DNA of 64,000 nt from Alloalcanivorax dieselolei B5 (GTDB lineage: Bacteria > Pseudomonadota > Gammaproteobacteria > Pseudomonadales > Alcanivoracaceae), in contig NC_018691.1 in NCBI RefSeq assembly GCF_000300005.1, positions 1,054,001 through 1,118,000 of the forward strand. Reading direction: 5' to 3'. Of this stretch, positions 27,731 through 37,097 are shown in pieces. The notes beneath the pieces were generated by a model. It did not search any database, had not been told where the DNA came from, and was given only the letters and a program-made list of their open reading frames with translations. The position numbers and the translations under genes were made by a program. The first letter of the stretch is position 1, and every line of letters begins with the position of its first letter.

Positions 27731-28776
27731 GCATGAATATTCAGGACGCGCTGGCGCGGGTGGTGGACCACATCGATCTGTCCACCGAGGAAATGCGGGA
27801 TGTGATGCGCGAGATCATGACCGGCGGCGCCACCGACGCTCAGATCGGCGGCTTCCTGGTGGGGTTGCGGATGAAGAGCGAATCCCTGGACGAGATCACC
27901 GGTGCCGCCATGGTGATGCGCGAGCTGGTGAAACCGGTGACCATCGAGAACCGCCGCCATCTGGTGGATATCGTCGGCACCGGGGGTGACGGCGCCAATC
28001 TGTTCAACGTTTCCTCCGCCAGTGCCTTCGTTGCCGCCGCCGCCGGCTGCCGGGTGGCCAAGCATGGCGGCCGTTCGGTCAGTTCCAAAAGTGGCTCCGC
28101 GGACCTGCTGGAGGCCGCCGGTGTGGATCTGGACCTGACCCCGGAGCAGGTGGCCCAGTGTGTGGACACAGTGGGGGTGGGGTTCATGTTCGCGCCCGGC
28201 CATCACAGCGCCATGAAATACGCCATCGGCCCGCGCAAGGAATTGGGCATGCGCACGCTGTTCAATATTCTCGGCCCGATGACCAATCCCGCCGCCGTCC
28301 AGCGGCTGGTGGTCGGCGTCTTCTCCGACCGGCTTTGCCGGCCCATGGCCGAAGTCATGGGGCGCCTGGGCGCGGAGCACGTCATGGTGGTGCATGGCCA
28401 CGACGGCCTGGACGAGATTACCCTGGCGGGGCGCACTCACGTGGCGGAATTCCGGGATGGTGAGGTACGGGAGTTCCAGATTACGCCGGAAGACGTGGGC
28501 ATCGAGTCCGATTCCCTGGTGGGGCTGGACGTGACGGATCCCAAGGCGTCACTGGCGTTGATCCGCGATGCGTTCGGCAAACGTGCCGGGTCGGTGGCGG
28601 CCAAGGCCGCGGACATGGTGGCCCTGAACGCCGGCGCGGCGATCTATGTGTCCGGGGTAACCCGCACACTGGCGGAAGGCGTGCGGATGGCGGATGATTT
28701 GATTCATAACGGCGAGGCCGCCGAACGCATGCGGGAATTGGCCCAGTTTTGCCGGGCCTTGAAAGCGGCGGATTGA
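27727..28776 (+). CDS. trpD: Anthranilate phosphoribosyltransferase
   Basis: 349 aa, full length and separate from trp[25 protein letters not shown] is the PRPP-binding glycine loop, and [48 protein letters not shown] complete the family pattern. It transfers phosphoribosyl from PRPP to anthranilate. Start ATG 27727 overlaps trpG (ATGA); an ATG two codons later is possible. A 124-bp gap precedes trpC. Confidence 0.97.
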   Translation: MSMNIQDALARVVDHIDLSTEEMRDVMREIMTGGATDAQIGGFLVGLRMKSESLDEITGAAMVMRELVKPVTIENRRHLVDIVGTGGDGANLFNVSSASAFVAAAAGCRVAKHGGRSVSSKSGSADLLEAAGVDLDLTPEQVAQCVDTVGVGFMFAPGHHSAMKYAIGPRKELGMRTLFNILGPMTNPAAVQRLVVGVFSDRLCRPMAEVMGRLGAEHVMVVHGHDGLDEITLAGRTHVAEFRDGEVREFQITPEDVGIESDSLVGLDVTDPKASLALIRDAFGKRAGSVAAKAADMVALNAGAAIYVSGVTRTLAEGVRMADDLIHNGEAAERMRELAQFCRALKAAD

Positions 28777-28851
28777 ACAGGATTTAACAGTCGGCTCTTT
28801 GAACATCCCCCGCCGGAAGCGTTCTAATGAGAGTGGATTCACCACCCTTGA

Positions 28852-28878
28852 TAAAGAAAACGGGCCGGCGGACGGCCC
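28852..28878 (-). terminator. Reverse-oriented terminator-like hairpin between trpD and trpC
   Basis: GGGCCG-GCGGA-CGGCCC (28862-28878) is preceded on the plus strand by AAAGAAAA, which on the minus strand is a hairpin followed by TTTTCTTT. It would stop antisense transcription entering from trpC. It may alternatively be incidental secondary structure in the trpDC mRNA. Confidence 0.35.
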
Positions 28879-28900
28879 ACGCAGACAGCCAGGAGCGCCC

Positions 28901-29695
28901 ATGAGCAACGGCACCATTCTTGATCGTATCATCGAACGTAAAGAGCAGGAGATCGCCGACGGCAAGCGCCGTTACAGCATGGGGGATCTGCGGGCGCTGG
29001 CGGAGAATCAGCGGCGGGCGAGAGGTTTCCATCGAAAGCTGTATGATCGCGTGGCCGAGGGCAAGCCGGCGGTGATCGCGGAGATCAAGAAAGCCTCTCC
29101 CAGCAAAGGGGTCATTCGTGAGGACTTCGACCCGGTGGATATCGCCCGGCGCTATGAGGAAAACGGCGCCGCCTGCCTGTCCGTGCTCACCGATCAGGAG
29201 TTCTTCCAGGGGCATGAAGACTATCTGCGCGCCGCCCGTAACGCGGTGTCGCTGCCGGTGCTGCGCAAGGATTTCATCGTTGATCCCTGGCAGGTGTTCG
29301 AAACCCGGGCCATGGGGGCGGACGCCATTCTGCTGATCGTGGCGGCGCTGTCCGATGCGCAGATGGATGAGCTCTACCACGCCGCCCAGCAGGCCGGCTG
29401 TGATGTGCTGGTGGAAGTGCACTCCGCCGAGGAGCTGGAACGGGCGATGAAGCTGAACGTGGAGGTGGTGGGCATCAACAACCGCGATCTGCGCACCTTC
29501 GAAACCCGCCTGGACACCACTCTGGAACTGGCGCCGCAAGTGCCCGCCGATCACCTGGTGGTCACCGAGAGCGGCATCCACACCCGCGCCGACGTGCGCC
29601 TGATGCGTGACAACGGCATCCACGGCTTCCTGGTCGGCGAGGCCTTCATGCGCGAGGAAGACCCCGGCGCGGCGCTGAAGAAACTGTTCTTTTAG
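28901..29695 (+). CDS. trpC: Indole-3-glycerol phosphate synthase
   Basis: 264 aa from ATG 28901, with an AGGAG ribosome site; the frame extends upstream but without family similarity. TIM-barrel motifs include AVIAEIKKASPSKGVIREDFDPV (catalytic Glu and Lys), CLSVLTDQEFFQG, LRKDFIVDPWQ, GINNRDLRTFE and ESGIHTRADV. It closes the indole ring of CdRP. Monofunctional, without the TrpF domain of E. coli. The stop codon overlaps the first bases of the inverted-repeat element. Confidence 0.98.
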   Translation: MSNGTILDRIIERKEQEIADGKRRYSMGDLRALAENQRRARGFHRKLYDRVAEGKPAVIAEIKKASPSKGVIREDFDPVDIARRYEENGAACLSVLTDQEFFQGHEDYLRAARNAVSLPVLRKDFIVDPWQVFETRAMGADAILLIVAALSDAQMDELYHAAQQAGCDVLVEVHSAEELERAMKLNVEVVGINNRDLRTFETRLDTTLELAPQVPADHLVVTESGIHTRADVRLMRDNGIHGFLVGEAFMREEDPGAALKKLFF

Positions 29696-29847
29696 TTGAC
29701 AGTGGATAGTTGACAGTTGACAGCGAAAACCTGAAAACAGACCAAAAACAAAAGGCCGCACCCAACACTGGGACGCGGCCTCTTTCGTTGCTGCTCACGC
29801 GGATCTGATCCGCGCCGCTGTCAACTGTCCACTATCAACTGTCAACT
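29694..29847. repeat. 154-bp inverted-repeat element, copy A, between trpC and crp
   Basis: Terminal 32-bp arms (29694-29725 and 29816-29847) match each other at about 30 of 32 positions and contain the word AGTTGACAG repeatedly. The middle (about 29750-29785) is a G+C-rich hairpin, AGGCCGC...GCGGCCT, flanked by A and T runs. The element begins within the trpC stop codon and ends 10 bp before the crp stop, so it fills the convergent gap. It is homologous, in opposite orientation, to copy B. It likely acts as a two-way terminator. Confidence 0.85.
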
Positions 29848-29857
29848 TGGCACGCGT

Positions 29858-30487
29858 TCAGCGCGTGCCATACACCACCATGGTCTTGCCCTTCACGGAT
29901 ACCAGGCCCTGCTCTTCCAGATTCTTCAGGACCCGGCCGACCATCTCGCGGGAGCAGCCGACGATACGGCCGATCTCCTGGCGGGTGACCTTGATCTGCA
30001 TGCCATCGGGGTGGGTCATGGCGTCGGGCTGCTTGCACAGGTCCAGCAGGGTGCCGGCGACCCGGCCGGTGACGTCAAGGAACGCCAGGTCGCCCACCTT
30101 GCGGGTGGTGGCGCGCAGACGGCCGGCCAGTTGCGCCGATACGGCGAACAGAATGTCGGCGTCTTCCCGGGTCAACTGACGGAATTTGGCGTAGCTCACC
30201 TCGGCCACTTCGCACTCGGTTTTCGCTTTCACCCAGGCGGAACGGGAAGGGTCGCTCTCGAACAGGCCCATTTCACCGAAGAAGTCTCCTTCGTTGAGGT
30301 AGGCCATGATCATTTCGCGACCGTCGTCGTCCTCGATCATCACCGTGACCGAGCCACGGAGAATGTAATAAAGGGCGTCGGACTCATCGCCAGCGTAAAT
30401 AATGGTGCTCTTCGCCGGATACCGCCGACGGTGGCAGTTGGCCAGAAAGTGGTCCAGATTGGGAATAATCTTGTTGCCGTCGCTCAT
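29858..30487 (-). CDS. crp: cAMP-binding global regulator Crp/Vfr
   Basis: 209 aa. Cyclic-nucleotide domain with [24 protein letters not shown] (phosphate-binding cassette with Glu and Arg), C-helix region, and a winged helix with recognition helix [24 protein letters not shown] that closely fits Crp/Vfr. It binds cAMP and activates promoters for carbon use and, in pseudomonads (Vfr), virulence and motility. The placement next to trpC and opposite osmC/speD/coq7 is the vfr synteny of Pseudomonas. Confidence 0.96.
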   Translation of the reverse strand: MSDGNKIIPNLDHFLANCHRRRYPAKSTIIYAGDESDALYYILRGSVTVMIEDDDGREMIMAYLNEGDFFGEMGLFESDPSRSAWVKAKTECEVAEVSYAKFRQLTREDADILFAVSAQLAGRLRATTRKVGDLAFLDVTGRVAGTLLDLCKQPDAMTHPDGMQIKVTRQEIGRIVGCSREMVGRVLKNLEEQGLVSVKGKTMVVYGTR

Positions 30488-30736
30488 GGGGTCTCTGCTT
30501 AAGCCAGAAGAATGTCTTAGCCGATTAAGCTCAAGGATATTGCCTGTTTTTCACATCGCTGCCAAGGGCGGGAGCCCGCGAGAGCGCAAAGGGGTGACGC
30601 CGGTCCGCTGTCGGGGCGCCCCGGAGGCGGCAAACCAGGCTCTAAGGGTATGGTCGCGGGGCCGCTCTGTGGTAATCTGCGCGCCCATTTGGGGGCGGGC
30701 CCGGCGGGCCGCTCCGGTGCCGAGCAGGAGTAGGTG

Positions 30737-31156
30737 ATGAAAGCTGTGGTTGAATGGCAGGGCGAAGCCTGTTTCCAGGCGGAATCCGGTTCCGGTCACA
30801 CCATCCTTATGGACGGTCCGCCCGATCATGGCGGCCAGAATCGCGGTGCGCGCCCGATGGAAACCCTGCTGATGAGCGTTGGCGGCTGTTCCGCGTTCGA
30901 TGTGGTGCATATTCTGCGCAAATCCCGTCAGAACGTGACAGGCTGCCGCTGTGAGCTGAGCGCGGAGCGGGCGGAGGACGAAGTTCCCGCCGTATTCACC
31001 AAAATTCATTTGCACTTCGTGGTATCCGGCGAGGATCTCAAGGAGGCGCAGGTGAAACGGGCAGTGTCATTGTCGGCGGAGAAGTACTGCTCCGCGTCGA
31101 TCATGCTCACCCGTGGTGGTGTGGAAGTCACCCACAGCTATACCATCGAAGCCTGA
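30737..31156 (+). CDS. OsmC/Ohr family protein (YhfA-like)
   Basis: 139 aa from ATG 30737, AGGAG six bases upstream; a GTG at 30734 is not favoured. The OsmC fold is seen in NRGARPMETLLMSVGGCSAFDVVHILRKSRQ (first Cys) and SAEKYCSASIML (second Cys), the redox pair of peroxide-reducing OsmC/Ohr proteins. The YhfA subgroup sits next to crp in many gammaproteobacteria and its true substrate is uncertain. Confidence 0.93.
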   Translation: MKAVVEWQGEACFQAESGSGHTILMDGPPDHGGQNRGARPMETLLMSVGGCSAFDVVHILRKSRQNVTGCRCELSAERAEDEVPAVFTKIHLHFVVSGEDLKEAQVKRAVSLSAEKYCSASIMLTRGGVEVTHSYTIEA

Positions 31157-31301
31157 GCGGATACCCTTCGCCAAGGCGGCGAGGTGCCGGCCGGACCTGG
31201 GCCGGCACCAAAAAACCTGCGGATTCCCGGTGCGGTCAACCGTATCCGGGGTTGAGTGAGAGTTAACCACGGGCGGTGACGACCGCCAACGGGGAAATGC
31301 G

Positions 31302-32105
31302 GTGGTAAAAGATCCCAATCCCAAGATTTCGGTGCATGGTTTCAATAACCTGACCAAGTCGCTCAGCTTCAATATTTTCGACATCGCCTACGCGAAGACC
31401 GAGCAGCACCGCAAGGAGTACATCGAGTACATCGATGAGCTTTACAATGCAGAGCGGTTGACTGAAATCCTCACCAACGTGACGCGCATCATTGGCGCCA
31501 ACGTCCTCAACGTGGCCCGCCAGGACTACGATCCGCAGGGTGCCAGTGTGACCATGCTGATCGCGGAACACGAAACCCCGCCGAGCGGCACCGACTGGGA
31601 CGAAGAAGCGCCCGGTCCGCTGCCGGACACGGTGGTGGCGCACCTGGACAAGAGCCATGTGACCGTTCACACCTATCCGGAATCCCATCCGGACAACGGT
31701 ATTTCCACCTTCCGGGTGGATGTGGATGTGTCCACCTGTGGCGTGATCTCGCCGCTGAGGGCGCTGAACTACCTGATCCACAGCTTCGACTCCGATATCG
31801 TCACCATCGATTATCGGGTCCGCGGCATGACCCGGGACCTGGACGGCACCAAGCATTACATCGATCACGACATCACCTCGATCCAGAACTTCCTGGTCGA
31901 GGACACGCAGAACGCCTACCAGATGATCGACGTCAACGTGTACCAGGAGAACATCTTCCACACCAAGATGCTGCTCAAGGACTTTGACATCGAAAACTAC
32001 CTGTTCGGCGCCGGCAGCGACGAATTCGACGACGCCGAACTGGTGGAGATCAAGGAACGCCTGCAGACCGAAATGCTGGAGATTTTCTACAGCCGGAACA
32101 TGTAA
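31302..32105 (+). CDS. speD: S-adenosylmethionine decarboxylase proenzyme
   Basis: 267 aa of the E. coli type (264 aa). GTG start 31302 with GGGGA upstream; the nearby ATG 31297 opens only a 3-codon frame. [12 protein letters not shown]-type sequence ([23 protein letters not shown]) contains the Lys-Ser self-cleavage site that creates the pyruvoyl group; [17 protein letters not shown] and [15 protein letters not shown] are also conserved. It makes decarboxylated SAM for spermidine synthesis. Downstream is repeat copy B. Confidence 0.97.
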   Translation: MVKDPNPKISVHGFNNLTKSLSFNIFDIAYAKTEQHRKEYIEYIDELYNAERLTEILTNVTRIIGANVLNVARQDYDPQGASVTMLIAEHETPPSGTDWDEEAPGPLPDTVVAHLDKSHVTVHTYPESHPDNGISTFRVDVDVSTCGVISPLRALNYLIHSFDSDIVTIDYRVRGMTRDLDGTKHYIDHDITSIQNFLVEDTQNAYQMIDVNVYQENIFHTKMLLKDFDIENYLFGAGSDEFDDAELVEIKERLQTEMLEIFYSRNM

Positions 32106-32114
32106 GAAAAGGGC

Positions 32115-32268
32115 AGTTGACAGTTGATAGTGGACAGTTGACGGCGCCGCGGACCAGGTCTGCGTGAACGGAAACGAAAGAGGCCGCGTCCAGGTGTTGG
32201 GCGCGGCCTCTTTGCTTTTGGTCTGCTTTTAGTTTTCGCTGTCAACTGTCCACTATCAACTGTCAACT
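32115..32268. repeat. 154-bp inverted-repeat element, copy B, between speD and coq7
   Basis: Arms at 32115-32146 and 32237-32268 (32 bp each, about two mismatches) enclose a hairpin at about 32177-32213 with AGAGGCCGCG paired with CGCGGCCTCT and A/T runs on both sides. The whole is the same length as copy A and aligns with its reverse complement. It begins 9 bp after the speD stop and ends 7 bp before the coq7 stop. Both directions have a T run after the hairpin, as a bidirectional terminator should. Confidence 0.88.
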
Positions 32269-32275
32269 GTATTCA

Positions 32276-32944
32276 CTAGATCCTGTAGGTGGTGAATGTC
32301 ATCACCTTGCTCATCAGGGTCATGGCGCGGCGGATTGGGGAGGGGAGGGGGGCGCCGCCGGCGTCCTCGGCGGTGACGGCGTGTTTCAGTTCGTCCTCGC
32401 GCATCTGCTCGAGAATGGCGCGGGTGCGGTGATCACCGGCGGGCAGTTCGGACAGATGCCGCTCCAGATGGCGTACCACCTGATGCTCGGTTTCCGAGAC
32501 AAAGCCCAGGCTCCAGCGGTCTCCGGCCAGCCCTGCGCCGGCGCCGAGGGTGTAGCTCATGGCATAGAACAGCGGATTCAAACGGCTGGGCACGCTGCCC
32601 AGTTCACGGATACGGTCCTCGCACCAGGCCAGATGGTCTTCTTCCTCCCGGGCGGCTTCTTCCATGGCATGGCGTACGTGGGGCAAGGTGGCGGTGCTGG
32701 CCTGGCCCTGGTACAGCGCCTGGGCGCAGACCTCGCCGGTGTGGTTGATGCGCATCAGGCCGGCGATATGGCGCTGCTGCCGGGCGTCCAGGAGGGCGCT
32801 CCGGTTCTTGATGGCGGCTTCGTCGTCGCCGGGTTGGGCGGCGGGCTGCCGGGAGGCCCGGGTGGACCCGGGAGTGAGGGTACGCAGCGCGTTGTCCACG
32901 CGGCTGAGCAATTGGTCCACTGGCGTCAGGTGACGACCCGTCAT
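32276..32944 (-). CDS. coq7: 3-demethoxyubiquinol 3-hydroxylase (Coq7/CatA)
   Basis: 222 aa from ATG 32944, GGAGAAG upstream; the open frame continues to 33046 but its N-terminal extension is Arg/Pro-rich and unlike the family. Di-iron ferritin-like motifs: [41 protein letters not shown] and [13 protein letters not shown] supply the Glu and His iron ligands. It performs the last hydroxylation in ubiquinone synthesis, consistent with the aerobic, quinol-oxidase lifestyle. The N-terminal 35 residues are a flexible extension. Confidence 0.95.
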   Translation of the reverse strand: MTGRHLTPVDQLLSRVDNALRTLTPGSTRASRQPAAQPGDDEAAIKNRSALLDARQQRHIAGLMRINHTGEVCAQALYQGQASTATLPHVRHAMEEAAREEEDHLAWCEDRIRELGSVPSRLNPLFYAMSYTLGAGAGLAGDRWSLGFVSETEHQVVRHLERHLSELPAGDHRTRAILEQMREDELKHAVTAEDAGGAPLPSPIRRAMTLMSKVMTFTTYRI

Positions 32945-33079
32945 CACGACTTCTCCACGATGCTCACGGGGCGGATGGTAAGCCGGCCCTGCCGATGTCC
33001 GTGGCGGACGCCGGTATGGCCGGGCCGATAGTGTAGCAGGCAACACTCGCCATCGTCGCGGCGGCCCGCCTTGAGTGGG

Positions 33080-35869
33080 TCAGGATTCTTCCCCGGACTC
33101 CTCGACCTGGCCGCGCCGGGTAAACCGGATCAGCACGTCACGAAGCACATTCAGTTCCACCGGTTTGGGAATGTGGGCGTTCATGCCGGAGGCCAGGCTG
33201 CGTTCCCGGTGTTCGCGCAGGATATGGGCGGTAAGGGCGACGATGGGCACCGCCACCAAACCGTTTTCCCGCTCGTGGGCACGAATCCGCCGGGTGGCCT
33301 CGAACCCGTCCAGCTCCGGCATTTCGCAATCCATCAGGATCAGGTCATAACGCTTCTGGGTGGCGCGGTTGAGGGCTTCCAGGCCGTTGGCGGCCATCTC
33401 CGGAGTAATGCCCAGTTTGTTGAGCATGCCGCGGATGACTTTCTGGCTCAGCTTGTGGTCCTCGACCACCAGCACCTGCAGCCCGGGGTCCGGGCTCTCG
33501 TTGCGCTGGCGGGGCGCCGAGGGCCGCTGCAAGCCCAGTTCCTCGCTCAGTACCTGTTTGAGGCGCGGCGCCGACACCGGTTTGGTCAGCACCCGGTGAA
33601 TACTGACGTTACGTGCGTCCACATCGGTGGGGGAACTGCTGATGCCGGTGAGCATGATCAACACCGGCGAGTGGGTGATGACCGGATCCTCGTGGATCCG
33701 TGCCGCCAACTGCACTCCGGTCATGCCGGGCATCTGGTGATCCAGCAGCACCACATCGTAGGGCTCGTTGATATTGGCCTGAGTGCGCAACGAGGCCAGG
33801 GCTTCGCGTGGATCGTTGCTGGCGGTGACGCGCATGCCCCAGCTCAGGGCCAGATGGCGGATCACCCGGGTCACGGTGGTGGAATCATCCACCACCAGCA
33901 TGCTGCGACCCAGCAGGGGGACCCGGTCCGCCGGGTTGTCGGGGGCCGGATTATCCAGCGCCGACAACGGCACGATGAACCAGTAGGCCGGGTCCTGGTT
34001 GTGCCCATCGCGGTGGCCACAGCGGCCACTCATGGCTTCCACCAGTTGCTCGGCGATGGCCAGGTTCAGCGTGCTGCTGTCCTGGCGGGCACCGTTTTCC
34101 CGCAGATCGTGCAGGGTGCCGGCGCGCAGAGCGGTACCGGAGAATTCAAAGCGCACCTGACCGGCCTGGCCGGTGGGTTCCAGCGACACATCGATGATCA
34201 GTTCGCCGTGCTGGGCCTGGCGGATGAAAGCGCCAATCAGGTTGGTCAGCACCTGGCGCAGGCGTCCGGGATCCCCCTCCATGCGCGCCGGCACATTGGT
34301 GTGCACGTGGGTGATCAGTTCCACCTGCTTTTCCTCGGCCCGTTCGCGGAACAGGTCCACGGCGTCCACCAGCAGCTCGTGTACATCCAGGGCCTCATGG
34401 CTGATCTCGGCGCCGGATGTCGACAACTGGGAGTACTCCAGCACATCGTTGATGATCTTCAACAGGCTTTCGCCGGCGTTGTGGATGGCGCTGACGCATT
34501 CCTTCTGGTTGGGCGTTAGCGGGGTATCGTCAAGCAGTTCCGCCATGCCGAGAATGCCGCTGAGCGGGGTGCGGGCATCATGCCCCATGCGCGCCAGGGT
34601 TTCGCGCCGGGTGGTTTCGACGGTCTCGGCGACGGCTTGATTGCGCAGCTGCTCCGCCTTGAGACGCTGGCGGCGCTGATGCTGCAGACGCAAACCGGCG
34701 GTCTGCAACGTGCCCGCCACGGTGAACACCAGAAGGAGGGTCAGGGGCACGTCCAGGCCGGTATGCAGCAGGCCCAGGGTGACCAGGCACAAAATGGCCA
34801 CCGGTACCCCCACCAGGATGCTGGTGAAGAAGAACAGGGCGCCGGCGGGGACTTCCCGATGCCAGGCCTGATAGCCGAGCGCGACCAGACAGGGGACGGT
34901 GAGCAGCACAAGTATGCAACACAGTCCCATCGCCGCGGGTGATGGCAGTATCAGCAGCAAAGGGATCTGAACCAGGGCCAGAGCGCCCAGCACCAGCAGG
35001 ATGTAATGCAGGGCCGGGCTGTGCTGGCGGCTGTCGACGAAGGTGCGCCCGGCGCCGCAGGCGGCGAACAGAGCCCCGGAAAGCAGGGTCAGGCGCAGCG
35101 GGTGATCCCAACTGCTGAGATCGTCCAGATGGCCCAGGAAGCCGCTGCCGATGATGATCAGGCCGATGACACAGAATCCGAACAGGGCATGGTAGCCGTG
35201 GCTGGTGGCGGAACGCATGAACGCCAGGGCCAGATGGTAAAGGGACATGGCCAGCAACATACCGATCAACAACCAGTAGACGCCGTACAGCGGGTTGTCT
35301 CCGAGCGCCTTCTGCATGGTGGTGAGCGTCAATGCATAGACCAGTTCACCATGAGGATTCACCCGCCAATAGAACACTTGGGGCTGGCCCAGCGGCAGGT
35401 CGAGCACCTGGATCGGGTAGCGGTGAACAAAGGACTCATCCGGCAGTGGCGTACGATAACGGGTGGTGCCGGGTGGGCCATCGGGAAGGTAGAACTGGCT
35501 GTCCTGGTAGGCGCGAGGGGCCATCACCAGCGCGAAACGCTGCTGGTCGGACAGCTCATTGTGGATGGAAATGCGAATCCACCAGTCGTGGTTGCTCAGC
35601 CCGAGCCGTTCGACGAAACGGGATGCCGGCTGGAAACGGTGGTCCAGGCCGCCGCTGGCCACGTCCTCCAGGGAATAGACGTTGTCCGGGTCGGGCAGGT
35701 ATTCGGAATAGATGGTGATGCGGGCGTCGTCCGGCTCACTGTTGATCACGAACGGCGGCGGGGGAGCCGCCCAGGCGCGACCGGCGACCAACCAGAGCAG
35801 GCCGAAGATCAGCGGCAGCCACCGCGCTGGTGTGTTATTCCGTGGCCAAAACGTCCTTGGTGGCATCAT
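33080..35869 (-). CDS. RetS-like hybrid sensor kinase (7TMR-DISM, HK, two REC domains)
   Basis: About 929 aa. Signal peptide, a DISMED2 periplasmic domain (about 45-185), seven transmembrane helices (about 195-390), an H-box ARMGHDARTPLSGILGMAEL (His430), and receiver domains with Asp710 (VVLLDHQMPG) and Asp847 (LILMDCEMPE). This is the RetS order and length. The ATP-binding region is degenerate: N-box LTNLIGAFIRQAQ lacks the usual Asn, and no DxGxG or GxGLG boxes are seen. So it may signal without its own kinase activity, as RetS does by contacting GacS. Start uncertain; ATG 35869 chosen, overlapping the upstream gene by 35 bp. Confidence 0.88.
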   Translation of the reverse strand: MMPPRTFWPRNNTPARWLPLIFGLLWLVAGRAWAAPPPPFVINSEPDDARITIYSEYLPDPDNVYSLEDVASGGLDHRFQPASRFVERLGLSNHDWWIRISIHNELSDQQRFALVMAPRAYQDSQFYLPDGPPGTTRYRTPLPDESFVHRYPIQVLDLPLGQPQVFYWRVNPHGELVYALTLTTMQKALGDNPLYGVYWLLIGMLLAMSLYHLALAFMRSATSHGYHALFGFCVIGLIIIGSGFLGHLDDLSSWDHPLRLTLLSGALFAACGAGRTFVDSRQHSPALHYILLVLGALALVQIPLLLILPSPAAMGLCCILVLLTVPCLVALGYQAWHREVPAGALFFFTSILVGVPVAILCLVTLGLLHTGLDVPLTLLLVFTVAGTLQTAGLRLQHQRRQRLKAEQLRNQAVAETVETTRRETLARMGHDARTPLSGILGMAELLDDTPLTPNQKECVSAIHNAGESLLKIINDVLEYSQLSTSGAEISHEALDVHELLVDAVDLFRERAEEKQVELITHVHTNVPARMEGDPGRLRQVLTNLIGAFIRQAQHGELIIDVSLEPTGQAGQVRFEFSGTALRAGTLHDLRENGARQDSSTLNLAIAEQLVEAMSGRCGHRDGHNQDPAYWFIVPLSALDNPAPDNPADRVPLLGRSMLVVDDSTTVTRVIRHLALSWGMRVTASNDPREALASLRTQANINEPYDVVLLDHQMPGMTGVQLAARIHEDPVITHSPVLIMLTGISSSPTDVDARNVSIHRVLTKPVSAPRLKQVLSEELGLQRPSAPRQRNESPDPGLQVLVVEDHKLSQKVIRGMLNKLGITPEMAANGLEALNRATQKRYDLILMDCEMPELDGFEATRRIRAHERENGLVAVPIVALTAHILREHRERSLASGMNAHIPKPVELNVLRDVLIRFTRRGQVEESGEES

Positions 35870-36893
35870 CCGTCGTCGTTTCCCGATCCAGCACATACGC
35901 ATCCAGGCCGGCTTCGGAAAGGATATAGGCTCCCAACTCGCTGCGTCGACCGGCGGAACACAGTATATAAGTGAAATCCCGCTCCAGGGCGGGGGCTTTT
36001 TGTCTCAGTTCGCCCAATGGAATGTTGCGGGCTCCGGGTGTCCGGTCGTGCCGGAACTCCGCCGCCAGCCGCACATCGAGCAAAATACAGGCGTGATCAC
36101 CGTCGCGAACCATCTCGTTGAGGGTATCCTCATTCAAATGGCGGATCACCGAGGCCTGCAGAATTTCCTGGAAATCATCCTGCCCCAGGCACATCAATAC
36201 GCCATCGCTGGTCATGGTGACGGTGGCGTTGCGCGGCTGGTCGCTGATCAGCGCATCTTCGCCGAAAAAACGGCCCGGTCCCAGTGTGGCCAGGGTCTCG
36301 GCGCCGCGCCCCTGGCCGCGGGTGACCATGGCCTGGCCCTGCTTGAGTACATAGAAGGTGTCGCCGGCATCCCCTTCGCGGACCACGGTGGTGCCCATCT
36401 CCACCTCCCGGGGCTGGAACTTCATGAACAGCGTATGCAGTGTGGCCGGCGCGATGCGGGCGAACAGGCCGGAAGCCAGCAGCGCGTCGGTCCAGTCCCG
36501 TTGCTCGTCCTGTCCTGGCGGCGGTAGCAAATCAACCGCACCGGTCCAGGCCATCAACAAATCCAGCTTGTCCCGATCCAGGGTGTAAAGGGTGGCGTCG
36601 GTACGGGTGATGGCGTTGACGGTGTGAGGCGCGTAGTTGTCCAGGGCAAGATAGTTTTCGTCATCGGTGGCGCAGAAGGGCCGCACGCTGAAACCGGCAT
36701 CGATCAGATCCAGCTCACCATCCACCAGGAAGTAGGCCTTGTCACTGTGCTGACCCCGTTTGAACACCATCCGGCCGGGCGGCAGGTTCAGCACTGCCAA
36801 CTGGCCCTGGATGGCGTGCAGGTGGGTATGGCCGAGGCTGTCGAACGGAATAAACTCGGCGAGCCGGGACGGATCCGGCGTGGCGATGGACAT
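35835..36893 (-). CDS. Protein with two cyclic-nucleotide-binding domains and a rhodanese domain
   Basis: 352 aa. Domain 1 (about 20-125) is a divergent CNB fold. Domain 2 (about 145-245) has the full cassette, GRFFGEDALISDQPRNATVTM, with Glu and Arg. The C-terminal rhodanese (about 255-345) carries the active loop CSAGRRS, matching CxxGxR with catalytic Cys, so sulfur transfer or a Cys-based reaction is plausible. The ribosome site GGGGGAAG is strong. Its end overlaps the start of the hybrid kinase gene by 35 bp, suggesting joint function in nucleotide/redox signalling. Confidence 0.88.
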   Translation of the reverse strand: MSIATPDPSRLAEFIPFDSLGHTHLHAIQGQLAVLNLPPGRMVFKRGQHSDKAYFLVDGELDLIDAGFSVRPFCATDDENYLALDNYAPHTVNAITRTDATLYTLDRDKLDLLMAWTGAVDLLPPPGQDEQRDWTDALLASGLFARIAPATLHTLFMKFQPREVEMGTTVVREGDAGDTFYVLKQGQAMVTRGQGRGAETLATLGPGRFFGEDALISDQPRNATVTMTSDGVLMCLGQDDFQEILQASVIRHLNEDTLNEMVRDGDHACILLDVRLAAEFRHDRTPGARNIPLGELRQKAPALERDFTYILCSAGRRSELGAYILSEAGLDAYVLDRETTTDDATKDVLATE

Positions 36894-37097
36894 ACTTCCC
36901 CCTTGAACAAATGCACGGCATCAAAGGCGGCCGTGGACGGAACACCGGGCGACGATCATTGTGATTTTGGCGAGACGGTGGGGCGCCTCGAAGCGTCGCG
37001 CGTTTCAACGGATGATAGCGGCTACTCCAAGTATTTTCCCGCCGTGCCGCACGGTGGGCCGCGGTTTTGTGATAAGGGTCCTTCGGCAGGCAGCGGG

